A stretch of DNA of 47,714 nucleotides from an uncultured Halomicronema sp. (GTDB lineage Bacteria > Cyanobacteriota > Cyanobacteriia > Phormidesmidales > Phormidesmidaceae). Shown here in pieces: positions 27,976 through 36,157 of this stretch. Under the pieces are notes generated by a model. That model saw only the letters and a list, made by a program, of their open reading frames with translations. It was not told the origin of the DNA and searched no databases. Within the stretch, counting starts at the first letter, position 1. The number at the start of each line of letters is the position of its first letter. Position numbers and translations under genes: made by a program. Where the stretch lies: NCBI GenBank assembly GCA_937899725.1, contig CALCCA010000124.1:1-47714 (forward strand), given 5' to 3'.

Positions 27976-28550
27976 CAGTGAACCTCACCTGAATGAAATG
28001 GCTGGGAGGAAAATCACAGGAATAATCGAAGAACACTGGTTTACTGTAAGGCAGATGATTGAGAAACTCATAGATACAAATGCTCTACAAACGCCAGATG
28101 TGGATCTATTGAGTTGCTCAAGCGCTATATGTTGTAAGGGCTATCCCCAATTGCTAAGAAATATGGCAGTTATGCGCAATGTTATGACTTGGAAAAAGAG
28201 CGGCTCTGAAAGTTTTTGCTGCCGCCGCCAAATTAAGAGGCATGGCGTCTTCTAAGCATACTGGATGACCGGTCTAGACTCGGGAGGCAGGCTGCAGAAA
28301 GATCGCTGGTAGAGGGTGGTGCAAACCGGTCAGCTGTTAGCAATGACTGTGTAAAGGCTCCGGGCTCAGAATCGGTGGCTGCCCAAGGGCAGGGAGACTT
28401 TTGCGATGAAGCAATTGGGTAACGTGATTCGCGGGGCCAATGTTGCGGCTATCATCCCCAGTTCTGGAACCGGAGCGTTGGCCAAAACCAGATGTGACAA
28501 GATGAAGAACGCGCTCAGAAAAATTGGGTGAGAAGCCAGAGAGGATACGG
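27976..28550. other. Intergenic with a possible gene remnant
   Basis: About 575 bp. Around 28148-28205 one plus frame reads IAKKYGSYAQCYDLEKERL before a stop, and a neighbouring frame continues KVFAAAAKLRGMASSK, which looks like a frameshifted protein remnant. No family was recognised and no start is apparent. The rest shows nothing I can support. Confidence 0.3.
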
Positions 28551-29774
28551 ATGCGGGTGATTGTGATTGGGGGTGGGGCCGCCGGTTTTTTTGGGGCGAT
28601 CGCCTGTGCCGAAGCCGCCCCTCAAGCCCACGTGACGCTTTTAGAAGCGGCGCCCGAACCTTTGGGTAAAGTGCGAATTTCGGGCGGGGGCCGCTGCAAT
28701 GTCACGCATCACTGCTTTGATCCGGCACTGCTCGTGCAACATTACCCACGGGGGGGCAAGGCGCTACGGGGAGCATTTACCCGATTTCAGCCACGCGATA
28801 CGGTGGCCTGGTATCAGCGCCGAGGTGTGCGGCTCAAAACTGAGGCGGATGGCCGCATGTTTCCGACCACAGATGACTCGGCCACCATTGTGGACTGCCT
28901 GATGGCCGAGACGCGTCGCGTCGGCGTGACCGTGCGCCCGAAGTCTGCAGTGACTAGCGTGGAACGGACGGCGTCAGGCTTTGTTATCACCTTGAGATCG
29001 CGAGAGCAGCTCCGGTGCGATCGTCTACTGCTGGCGTCGGGCAGCAGTCCCCAGGGCCACCGCATCGCCATCGCCCTGGGCCATACCATTGTGCCGCCAG
29101 TGCCCTCGCTGTTTACCTTCAACATTCCTGACCGGGCGCTACGACAGTTAGCCGGAGTGGCGGTTGATCCGGTGGCTGTCAAGCTTGTGGTGTCGGGGGC
29201 GAAACCGTTGCCCCAGACTGGCCCGCTGCTGATTACCCACTGGGGGCTGAGTGGGCCAGCGGTGCTGAAGCTCTCAGCCTGGGGGGCTCGCCTGCTGCAT
29301 GAGGCCCGCTATCGGGGAGAGTTGCAGGTGAATTGGCTGCCAGCGATGACGCGAGAGCAGGTGCGAGCCGCGCTGTTGGGGGCGAAGGCGGCGGTGCCCA
29401 AACGGGCGATCGCTAACCATTGCCCGCTAGAGGTGCCTAAACGACTCTGGCGCTATTGGATCGCCCAAGCAGGGTTGGATGAGGCGGTGACCTGGGCGAA
29501 CCTGCCCAAAAAAGCACTTAATCGATTGGTCGAGGCCATCTGTCGCGGCACCTTTGCCATTGAGGGCAAGGGCGTTTTTAAGGATGAGTTTGTTACCTGT
29601 GGTGGGGTCAAACTGGCCGAAGTTGATTTTAAAACCCTGGCCAGCCGTCGCTGTCCGGGGCTCTTTTTGGCTGGTGAAGTGCTGGATATTGACGGCGTCA
29701 CGGGGGGCTTCAACTTTCAGAGTGCGTGGACGACGGGGTGGCTGGCAGGGCAGGCGATCGCGCAATCCTCCTAA
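28551..29774 (+). CDS. NAD(P)/FAD-dependent oxidoreductase, HI0933/YhiN type
   Basis: About 407-aa flavoprotein of the HI0933 family. N-terminal Rossmann dinucleotide fingerprint VIVIGGGAAGFFGAIACAEA, then ISGGGRCNVTH (family signature), and a C-terminal GEVLDIDGVTGGFNFQSAW block that closes the FAD site. The biochemical substrate of the family is not established. The ATG at 28551 with GAGAGGA upstream is preferred over a TTG at 28524. Apparently monocistronic. Confidence 0.93.
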   Translation: MRVIVIGGGAAGFFGAIACAEAAPQAHVTLLEAAPEPLGKVRISGGGRCNVTHHCFDPALLVQHYPRGGKALRGAFTRFQPRDTVAWYQRRGVRLKTEADGRMFPTTDDSATIVDCLMAETRRVGVTVRPKSAVTSVERTASGFVITLRSREQLRCDRLLLASGSSPQGHRIAIALGHTIVPPVPSLFTFNIPDRALRQLAGVAVDPVAVKLVVSGAKPLPQTGPLLITHWGLSGPAVLKLSAWGARLLHEARYRGELQVNWLPAMTREQVRAALLGAKAAVPKRAIANHCPLEVPKRLWRYWIAQAGLDEAVTWANLPKKALNRLVEAICRGTFAIEGKGVFKDEFVTCGGVKLAEVDFKTLASRRCPGLFLAGEVLDIDGVTGGFNFQSAWTTGWLAGQAIAQSS

Positions 29775-29913
29775 CGATATTTATGGCCATCACAACATCT
29801 GTTGACTAAACATAAATAATTCACCATAAACGGAAATTACGATCGCATTCCCGTTTACAAAAGAGATTGGCGCTCACTATCGCAGCAGCAACTACAGCAA
29901 TCTGGGTGAACCG

Positions 29914-30498
29914 ATGGCGAAAAAAGACCCCTATACCGAGTTTCTCAAAGAAGATTTCAAGGACTTGTTTGGTCAGCTTGATCTCACCGATGTCCAACGA
30001 AAATTTTTGAATTCACGCTGGCTCGATCAAGTGCTGTGGATGGAAAAGAAAGCGAACGTGTCGCGCGATCGCCACTATCGCCTGCGCCTCTCGGCCATCA
30101 TCTTGGGCGTTCTTGTCCCCATCTTGATCGGTATCAACGTTGATCCTGAGCGCAAAATCCTCTGGCAGACGAAGCAATCCATCACCATTGGCCTGAGTGC
30201 TGTGGTTGCGGTCAGTGCTGCGGTTGAAGAGTTCTTTCACTACGGTGAACGCTGGTATCACTATCGTCGCACGGTGGAATCGCTCAAAACCTATGGCTGG
30301 CAGTTTTCGCAGCTGAGTGGCCCTTATGTGAAATATCCCTCTCACCGCGAGGCCTTTATGTCCTTCGCGAATCAGGTTGAAGAGATTATTCAACAAGATG
30401 TTGAGGTCTATGTGACTCAGGTGGCCAGAACGGATGATGAAGCCGATCAGGCTCCACCGCCCACCTTACCTGCTGTCCACCCAACTGATGATGACTAG
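29914..30498 (+). CDS. DUF4231 (SLATT-superfamily) membrane protein
   Basis: A 194-aa protein: a charged N-terminal region, two hydrophobic helices (LSAIILGVLVPILIGINV and ITIGLSAVVAVSAAVEEFF), then WYHYRRTVESLKTYGWQF, a DUF4231 hallmark, and a helical acidic tail. SLATT proteins have been proposed as pore-forming effectors in conflict systems, but DUF4231 members are often stand-alone. No nucleotide-synthase partner is adjacent. Confidence 0.8.
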   Translation: MAKKDPYTEFLKEDFKDLFGQLDLTDVQRKFLNSRWLDQVLWMEKKANVSRDRHYRLRLSAIILGVLVPILIGINVDPERKILWQTKQSITIGLSAVVAVSAAVEEFFHYGERWYHYRRTVESLKTYGWQFSQLSGPYVKYPSHREAFMSFANQVEEIIQQDVEVYVTQVARTDDEADQAPPPTLPAVHPTDDD

Positions 30499-30640
30499 GC
30501 ATTATGCGCTCGACGATCGTAGAGGAGCAGTACGGCTCGCCATGCATTAACCGGAGTTGGCGATCGCCTTAGCGACTCAACTGGCTCTGCTGTCGACAGC
30601 GTGAAACATGACAATAGACCTCTTGCACTAATAAAATAAG
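30499..30640. other. Intergenic, start of repeat-rich block
   Basis: No gene seen. A minus-strand frame covering 30495-30851 encodes mostly the inverted repeat and is treated as spurious. Confidence 0.4.
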
Positions 30641-30742
30641 GCCCCCTTCCGTCCCCCAAATTTGGGGGAAACTGCTTTTGAAGGTTCTGTATGTTCCTGA
30701 TATCGGCTCGAAAGTCCCCCAGTATTGGGGGATTTAGGGGGC
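30641..30742. mobile_element. MITE-like GC-rich inverted repeat
   Basis: Left end GCCCCCTTCCGTCCCCCAAA and right end (complement of GCCCCCTAAATCCCCCAATA) form terminal inverted repeats; each arm also contains its own CCCCC...GGGGG hairpin. About 102 bp, non-coding. This motif is familiar as a dispersed repeat of cyanobacteria. Confidence 0.6.
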
Positions 30743-30786
30743 ACTCAGCAACGAGTCTGTTAAAGAGGCAGGCTGAACACTTTGAA

Positions 30787-30829
30787 AGCGGGTGGGGGGA
30801 ATTGAACCCCATCATTAGCTCGGAAGGAT
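30787..30829 (-). repeat. 3'-half copy of tRNA-Gly(UCC)
   Basis: The block GCGGGTGGGGGGAATTGAAC...ATCATTAGCTCGGAAGG matches the anticodon-loop to 3'-end half of the intact tRNA-Gly at 35141-35211, same orientation, with two substitutions and one deleted C within the block. The 5' half is absent. Consistent with a duplicated attachment site or a tRNA remnant. Confidence 0.75.
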
Positions 30830-30888
30830 CAAAACAATCCTTCTGTTTCAATGCTTTCAGGCTTTGTCGAACAAAACCATACCCAACT

Positions 30889-31006
30889 TATACCAGTTCT
30901 GCAAAATAGCGCTACAGATGGGCGATCCCCCGCTGTCGCTGCCCCCTTGTCGAAGGGGGCTACACACTTTTTTGATGTGTAGTCCAAATTCAGCGAATTG
31001 GTGTTA
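30889..31006 (+). mobile_element. MITE-like element, type 2 (inverse copy of 20842-20958)
   Basis: Begins TATACCAGTTCTGC and ends GCGAATTGGTGTTA, imperfect terminal inverted repeats, with an internal GCCCCCTTGTCGAAGGGGGC palindrome. Strongly similar to the reverse complement of 20842-20958. Confidence 0.7.
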
Positions 31007-31071
31007 CACCCAAAAAGATTCGCTTCATGGTCGCTTCACGAAAATACCATCCCAATCAAAGTTGGGATTCG

Positions 31072-31614
31072 TTATTTTTCTGTGCCTATCAGCATCTCTA
31101 AACGAGCCCTCGCGATGGGTAGGCTCGCTTGAATTGCCGGATTCTCTAATTCTTGAGGCAGGGTACCGCTAACTTCAATGCCTGCCTGTGGCAAACTGAC
31201 ATTCATCATGCGCAGCCGATTGGACAGGCAGTAGGCCAAACCCTAGTACAATTCTCGTCCAAACTCTATATCTTGTTCTACCTTCTCCTTGAGTGTCTTT
31301 TGAGAAACTGCATGTAGCGAGCAGTCATCCTCTGCCGTCACCGTTGCTGATGGGGGACGCTGATCAATCAGTGACATTTCGCCAATGATTTCTCCAGCCG
31401 TTAGGCGGGCGACTAGACGACGCTCTTCAGGAAGTTCAGGAGCTGCGGTTGTCACCAATAAGCTGCCTGACAAAAGAATGTAAACGTTTTCAATCCTCAC
31501 CCCTTCTTGAATCAGGGTTTTTCCTTGCTCAAGGATTAAGCGCTGACCCGTTTCCCTAAGCCAACTCATTGAGTTTTCAGAAAGACCGCCGAGTAATAGT
31601 AATGAGTTTTGCAT
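31072..31614 (-). pseudogene. Cyclic nucleotide-binding domain protein interrupted by in-frame TAG
   Basis: The first 123 codons encode a cNMP/Crp-like beta-roll (VYILLSGSLLVTTAA, then GEIIGEMSLIDQRPPSATVTA with the phosphate-binding-cassette position). They end at TAG (31243-31245) right after FGRELY. Reading through in the same frame gives GLAYCLSNRLRMMNV and about 25 more residues to a TAA at 31072-31074, which matches the usual helical continuation (FYRGLA..LS.RLR) of this cyanobacterial family. So a single nonsense change appears to break an otherwise intact gene of about 180 codons. Either a pseudogene, a truncated but functional domain, or TAG readthrough. No DNA-binding domain is present. 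Confidence 0.75.
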
Positions 31615-32078
31615 ATGAGTAGTAGATCAGCTTATTATGCCTAAAATCATTATCTCAAACTAGCCTATCAATTCAGACGGTAGCGTCTTAATCGTGAGGA
31701 TTTGATAGGTTGGGATAATTTTATTCCTTCTCTTTTGAGACAAACCCTGTTATCTTCCAAAACTCGTCGACATTCTTGTAGCTTTGAGCTTAGGCAAATT
31801 CGGCGATCACGCTCTGTCTGCTCTCGTTCTGCTCGTTCCGCTTCCTACGGTCTCTCTGCCTCAATCGCGGTGAGCTTGTTGAGCCGTGCCTGAAAAGCCA
31901 CGATCGCACCTATCAGCGAGGCATCATTTCAGTAGCCTCAATGGAGCGTTGAGACATCGCACTGCGTCACCTCCACTGCCGCGATCTCTGAGTATTGGCC
32001 TGCCATGAACGGCTGCCCCCAGCGATAAAAAATTGCGGATACAATCGGGCAGACCCGCGATCGGAGGCGCTGACCACA
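31615..32078. other. Intergenic with decayed coiled-coil gene remnant
   Basis: On the minus strand (about 31880-31730) one frame reads TAIEAERP-stop-EAERAERE..ERDRR and SSKLQECRRVLED, resembling the Glu/Arg-rich C-terminal coiled coil of Uma2-type or similar proteins with a stop inside. The rest has no recognisable feature. The GGAGG at 32063-32067 is the likely RBS of the next gene. Confidence 0.35.
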
Positions 32079-35000
32079 GTGAGTGACAAAGCATATGCAG
32101 CCGCAGAGAAAAAGATTGCCGAAGCGCTTCAGACTCGGGCAACTGGACTCGATCTGAGCGATATGAGACTCACTGCGCTGCCGGAGTCGCTGGGCCAGCT
32201 AACTCAGTTGCGGATGCTGAACCTCCGCAACAACCAACTGACGGCGCTGCCGGAGTCTTTGGGCCAGCTCACCCAGTTGCGATCGCTGACACTTACTGCC
32301 AATCAACTGACAACGCTGCCGGAGTCTTTGGGCCAGCTCACCCAGTTACAGGAATTGAATTTTAGCAACAATAAGATTTCGTCACTGCCCGAGTCGCTGG
32401 GCTTATTAACAGAGTTACGTATCCTTAGATTCAACGAAAATGGCGTTTCCAAAATACCGACGTTTATGAGTAGGCTTTCGCGTCTTGAATGGCTTGTATG
32501 CGGTGGGAATGAGCTACAAGAGTTACCTGAATTCATTAGCAAGTTCATCCATTTAGAAAGGTTATATGCGTGGGGGATTGGCATAGACGCCCTACCTGAA
32601 TGGGTTGGAAACTTAAATTCGTTGAAACTCCTGAACATTCACCAAAACATGATTAAGGATCTGCCTGAATCAATAGTCAAACTAGATCACTTAAATGGAC
32701 TCAGGCTCGACGAAAATCCTCTGAACCCAGAGCTTGCTGCTGCATATGAGCAAGGTCTCGATGCTGTCAAGACTTATCTCCGCTCAAAGGCAAAAGATCA
32801 AATTACCCTCAATGAGGCAAAGCTGATTCTGATCGGCGAGGGAGAAGTTGGCAAATCCTGCCTGCTCGATGCACTGCGGGACGAGCCTTGGCAAAGCCAC
32901 GAGTCGACCCACGGCATTGAAATTAAGCCCATCCAGGTTACCCATCGCGATGACGATGACTCGGCAACTGAGATCACGTTGAACACATGGGACTTCGGCG
33001 GGCAGAAGGTGTATCGACCGACGCACCAGTTTTTCTTCAGCGCCCCTGCCGTGTATCTGGTGGTCTGGAAGCCCCGCGAAGGTCCCCAGCAAGGCGCAGT
33101 CGAATACTGGATTAACACCATCAAGCACCGGGCCGGAGCTGATGCCAAAGTCTTAATCGTCGGTACCCACGGCGGCCCGCAGCAGCGTCAACCCGATATT
33201 GACCTGCAAGACCTCCGCGACAAATTTGGCGCGGATTGTGTGCTCGGCGCCTTTCACGTCAACAGCCAACCCACAGGCTATGACGAAACCAACGAGGCGA
33301 CCTGGAATGGTGAGCGCATCGGCATCGCGGCCCTCAAAGCAAAAATTGCCGCAGTTGCAGCGGCATTGCCCAATGTCGGTCGCTCAGTCGCCACCAGTTG
33401 GAACAACGTGCTGCAAGCGGTGAAGCACCGTAGTGAGTCTGCCCCGTACCTGACATATGACCAGTTCGAGGAGTTGTGCCAACAACAAAACGTGGAAAAA
33501 ATCTTGGCGAAAACCTACGCTGGGATGCTGAATCAGCTCGGCTACGTCATCCACTACAGCGACTCCAATGACGACCTGCTACAGCAATTCATGATTCTCA
33601 AGCCCGACTGGTTAGCCAAAGCCATCAGCTTTGTTCTCGACGATCCGGCCACTCGCCAACTCAACGGTCTAGTCAGTCACGCCCATCTGTCGCAGTTGTG
33701 GAGCCATCCCCCCTACGACTACGAAGTGGGCTACCCTGCCGAGCTGCACCCATTGTTCCTCAAGCTCATGGAACGCTTTGATATTTCGTATGAGGTGGTG
33801 GTTGCCCCTGCCAGCAACCAGCCGACTGCCACCAGCTTGATCGCGCAACTGGTCAAAGACCAAACCCCTGAGGAATTACCCGAGTGGGACGAGTATCGAC
33901 AACCAGGTGATCAGCAAAAGCAGCAAATCTGCCAGATTGTTGAAAAAGAGAAGAACCAATCCGCCAACGCCGAAGGACTGTTCTACCGACTGATCGCCCG
34001 GCTGCACAAGTATTCTCTCGGTCGCGACGACTACGATAAGAGCGTTCACTGGCAGCGGGGCCTCTTGCTCGACGACGATTACAACGGTCGGGCTTTGTTG
34101 CGCCACATCGGTAACGACATCCACATCACGGTGCGGGCCGCCTACCCACAGTACCTACTGTACGAGTTGACCAAAGATGTAAAAGAGCTGGTAGCAAACC
34201 CGGATCAGGGCTGGTCGGGTTTGCGCTGTGATGTCATGGTGCCCTGCATCGAGCCCTGCGGCCTCAACTCTCCCGGACGTGGGCTCTTCGATGTCGACAA
34301 GTTGAAAGAAAGCAGAAGCCGTGGCCGTCCTGAATATCCTTGTAACATGGCTGATTGCGACGAATGGCAAAATATTGACTGCCTGCTGCAAAATGCCACC
34401 GTCACCCGCGAATCGAAACTATCGGACAGTGATATTCAGCAAATTCGTGACATTGTCGACGCGAAAGACAAAAAGGATGATCAACGGTTTCGCGTCTTGT
34501 CGAGCCAGGCGGACGAACAGCTCGCCATCCTGATGCAGATCGGGCTTGACGAAGCTAAACAAGGTCCCCGGCTGTTCAGCCTGACGCCTGCCGATACCAA
34601 GTTTTTGGATAACCCCGCCTGGGCCACTCAGAAATTCAAGTTAACTCTGTGGTGCGAGCATTCTCGAAAGCCCCTGCCCGCCCTCTGGGACGACTCCAGT
34701 CGAGGTGTCTACAAACTCGAAAAGTCGCGCGAGTGGTTGGAGAATTACGGCCCCGCTTTGCGGACGGTTACCAAGACCCTAAGTGCAATCTTGCCTGTCG
34801 TAGCGGCGACCACGAAGGTTGCGATGTCGGGCGACACCTACAAAGGCATCGAAAACGAACTCAACTTCGGCAAAGAGTTGTTCAGTGCCGGGCTCAAGAG
34901 TAGCGGTGCTCTGGCTAATGTTACTGGCGATGACCTCATTGCCGACCCCGAACATGGCGTCGCCCGACAAGCCCAAAACGCTCTACTGCGAGAGCTGCAG

Positions 35001-35105
35001 GCTTTCTTGCATCAGCACGATCCCAGCTTCGGTGGCTTAGTGCGTGTGCAAAACAAACGCCGCGAGTTCATTTGGGTGCATCCGCAGTTCAAGGATGAGT
35101 ATTAA
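32079..35105 (+). CDS. LRR-Roc-COR (ROCO) GTPase protein
   Basis: About 1008 aa from a GTG at 32079, chosen because GGAGG lies 11 bases upstream; an in-frame TTG at 31995 is less likely. Residues about 20-215 hold eight 23-residue LRRs (LPESLGQLTQL pattern). The Roc GTPase domain has P-loop GEGEVGKSC (253-261), DFGGQ switch II (305-309) and a G4-position GTHGG (362-366) in place of the usual THxD. A COR domain follows (about 420-700). The C-terminal third has a Cys-rich patch (CDVMVPCIEPCG, CNMADCDEW) and an Ala-rich helical end of unknown function. Bacterial ROCO proteins are nucleotide-regulated dimers of mostly unknown output. It ends 36 bp before tRNA-Gly. Confidence 0.9.
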   Translation: MSDKAYAAAEKKIAEALQTRATGLDLSDMRLTALPESLGQLTQLRMLNLRNNQLTALPESLGQLTQLRSLTLTANQLTTLPESLGQLTQLQELNFSNNKISSLPESLGLLTELRILRFNENGVSKIPTFMSRLSRLEWLVCGGNELQELPEFISKFIHLERLYAWGIGIDALPEWVGNLNSLKLLNIHQNMIKDLPESIVKLDHLNGLRLDENPLNPELAAAYEQGLDAVKTYLRSKAKDQITLNEAKLILIGEGEVGKSCLLDALRDEPWQSHESTHGIEIKPIQVTHRDDDDSATEITLNTWDFGGQKVYRPTHQFFFSAPAVYLVVWKPREGPQQGAVEYWINTIKHRAGADAKVLIVGTHGGPQQRQPDIDLQDLRDKFGADCVLGAFHVNSQPTGYDETNEATWNGERIGIAALKAKIAAVAAALPNVGRSVATSWNNVLQAVKHRSESAPYLTYDQFEELCQQQNVEKILAKTYAGMLNQLGYVIHYSDSNDDLLQQFMILKPDWLAKAISFVLDDPATRQLNGLVSHAHLSQLWSHPPYDYEVGYPAELHPLFLKLMERFDISYEVVVAPASNQPTATSLIAQLVKDQTPEELPEWDEYRQPGDQQKQQICQIVEKEKNQSANAEGLFYRLIARLHKYSLGRDDYDKSVHWQRGLLLDDDYNGRALLRHIGNDIHITVRAAYPQYLLYELTKDVKELVANPDQGWSGLRCDVMVPCIEPCGLNSPGRGLFDVDKLKESRSRGRPEYPCNMADCDEWQNIDCLLQNATVTRESKLSDSDIQQIRDIVDAKDKKDDQRFRVLSSQADEQLAILMQIGLDEAKQGPRLFSLTPADTKFLDNPAWATQKFKLTLWCEHSRKPLPALWDDSSRGVYKLEKSREWLENYGPALRTVTKTLSAILPVVAATTKVAMSGDTYKGIENELNFGKELFSAGLKSSGALANVTGDDLIADPEHGVARQAQNALLRELQAFLHQHDPSFGGLVRVQNKRREFIWVHPQFKDEY
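32178..32400 (+). repeat. 69-bp tandem repeats within the LRR region
   Basis: Units beginning at about 32178, 32247, 32316 and 32385 share the near-identical core CTGCCGGAGTC...GGGCCAGCTC at a 69-bp period (23 codons). Later repeats have diverged at the DNA level. Confidence 0.8.
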
Positions 35106-35140
35106 TTTAGGTTGCTCGAAAAGCAAACCGACAGAATCGA

Positions 35141-35211
35141 AGCGGGTGGGGGGAATCGAACCCCCATCATTAGCTTGGAAGGCTAGGGTTTTACCACTAA
35201 ACTACACCCGC
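35141..35211 (-). tRNA. tRNA-Gly (anticodon UCC)
   Basis: Cloverleaf on the minus strand: acceptor GCGGGTG/CACCCGC, D-arm GTTTAGTGGTAAAAC, anticodon loop CTTCCAA (TCC), T-arm GGGGG TTCGATT CCCCC, discriminator T. The 3' CCA is not encoded. The outermost anticodon-stem position is C-A rather than paired. 71 nt. Confidence 0.93.
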
Positions 35212-35341
35212 ATTGGGACTAATAGATTAGCATATTCACCGCGATCGCCCAGCAATCGGATGACCAGCAGCGACGTTCCTAGGGGGAGAATCTGGCAGAC
35301 TTGAAGGCTCACGCCGCAGCCGTTACAGGACTCATGAGTGT

Positions 35342-36157
35342 ATGTGCCGTCTTTTAGGATATTTGGGGCCAGCCCTGACGTTAGACCAGCTGATGTTGGA
35401 GCCACCGCACTCTCTAGTGGTGCAGGCCTATGCGCCCCAGGAATTAGAGGTGGCACTGCTCAATGCGGACGGCTTTGGGCTGGGATGGTATCACGCGACC
35501 CAAACCACGGCCCCGTTTACCTACCGCAACGTGTTGCCGATTTGGAATGACCCCAACTTAGAGCCGCTGTGTCGCTACATCACGACCGGCTGTGCCGTGG
35601 CCTATGTGCGCAGTGCCACCCCCGGGCAGGGCGTCGATATCAGCAATTGTCAGCCGTTTCAATCCGACTCGCTGTTGTTTACCCACAATGGCTACATCAA
35701 GCGGTTTCGCGAGACGCTTTATCGACCGATGCGACGGTTGATGAGCGATCGCGCCTACCGTACCATTCACGGCAGCACCGATTCAGAGCACATTTGGGGG
35801 CTCGTGCTCACGGCGCTCGCAGCGCAACCGGGAATGACCTTGGCCGCCGCTCTGGAAACGGCCTTAGCTCAGCTATTGGCCCTGGCCTATAACTATGATG
35901 TGCCCTGTGCTGCCAACGTGCTGCTCAGTGATGGGCAACAGCTGGTGGGGGCGCGGTTGGCCTCCCATAATCGTGCACCTTCCCTATACTGGCTAAAGGA
36001 TGACCCGCAGTTTCCTGACGCTGTTTTGATCGCCTCTGAGCCGCTGTTCGACGCTGATTGGCAACCCTGTGAAGACTCCTCGCTGTTTACGATGACCGCC
36101 GATTGTGACGTCCAGTTCTCTTCCCTCAGTCACCTCTGCCAATCTCACTCTGGCTGA
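35342..36157 (+). CDS. egtC: Ergothioneine biosynthesis amidohydrolase EgtC
   Basis: A 271-aa class II glutamine-amidotransferase fold protein. The nucleophile is C2, exposed after Met removal (MCRLLGYLG); LLNADGFGLGWY, YVRSATPG and FTHNGYI are the Ntn-hydrolase active-site blocks. EgtC removes the gamma-glutamyl group from the EgtB sulfoxide product when gamma-Glu-Cys is the sulfur donor. It is the first gene of egtC-egtB-egtD; its end overlaps the egtB start by about 53 bp. Confidence 0.92.
   Translation: MCRLLGYLGPALTLDQLMLEPPHSLVVQAYAPQELEVALLNADGFGLGWYHATQTTAPFTYRNVLPIWNDPNLEPLCRYITTGCAVAYVRSATPGQGVDISNCQPFQSDSLLFTHNGYIKRFRETLYRPMRRLMSDRAYRTIHGSTDSEHIWGLVLTALAAQPGMTLAAALETALAQLLALAYNYDVPCAANVLLSDGQQLVGARLASHNRAPSLYWLKDDPQFPDAVLIASEPLFDADWQPCEDSSLFTMTADCDVQFSSLSHLCQSHSG

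Noticed and set aside
27932-28255. 107-codon plus frame
   Set aside because: It overlaps the start of the MerR-like gene, has odd composition and no domain. Only a possible frameshifted remnant in other frames is noted.
30787-30829. A second functional tRNA-Gly
   Set aside because: Only the 3' half is present; acceptor 5' strand and D-arm are missing and the T-stem has a deletion.
30495-30851. 118-codon minus frame
   Set aside because: Most of it is translated inverted repeat and the tRNA half copy; no protein character.
32178-32400. Possible CRISPR-like regular repeat
   Set aside because: The 69-bp period is in frame with leucine-rich repeats and has no unique spacers.
32079-35105. A complete named antiphage system
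   Set aside because: Only the ROCO protein is present; no recognised partner set of a described defence system was found, so I report it as a lead only.
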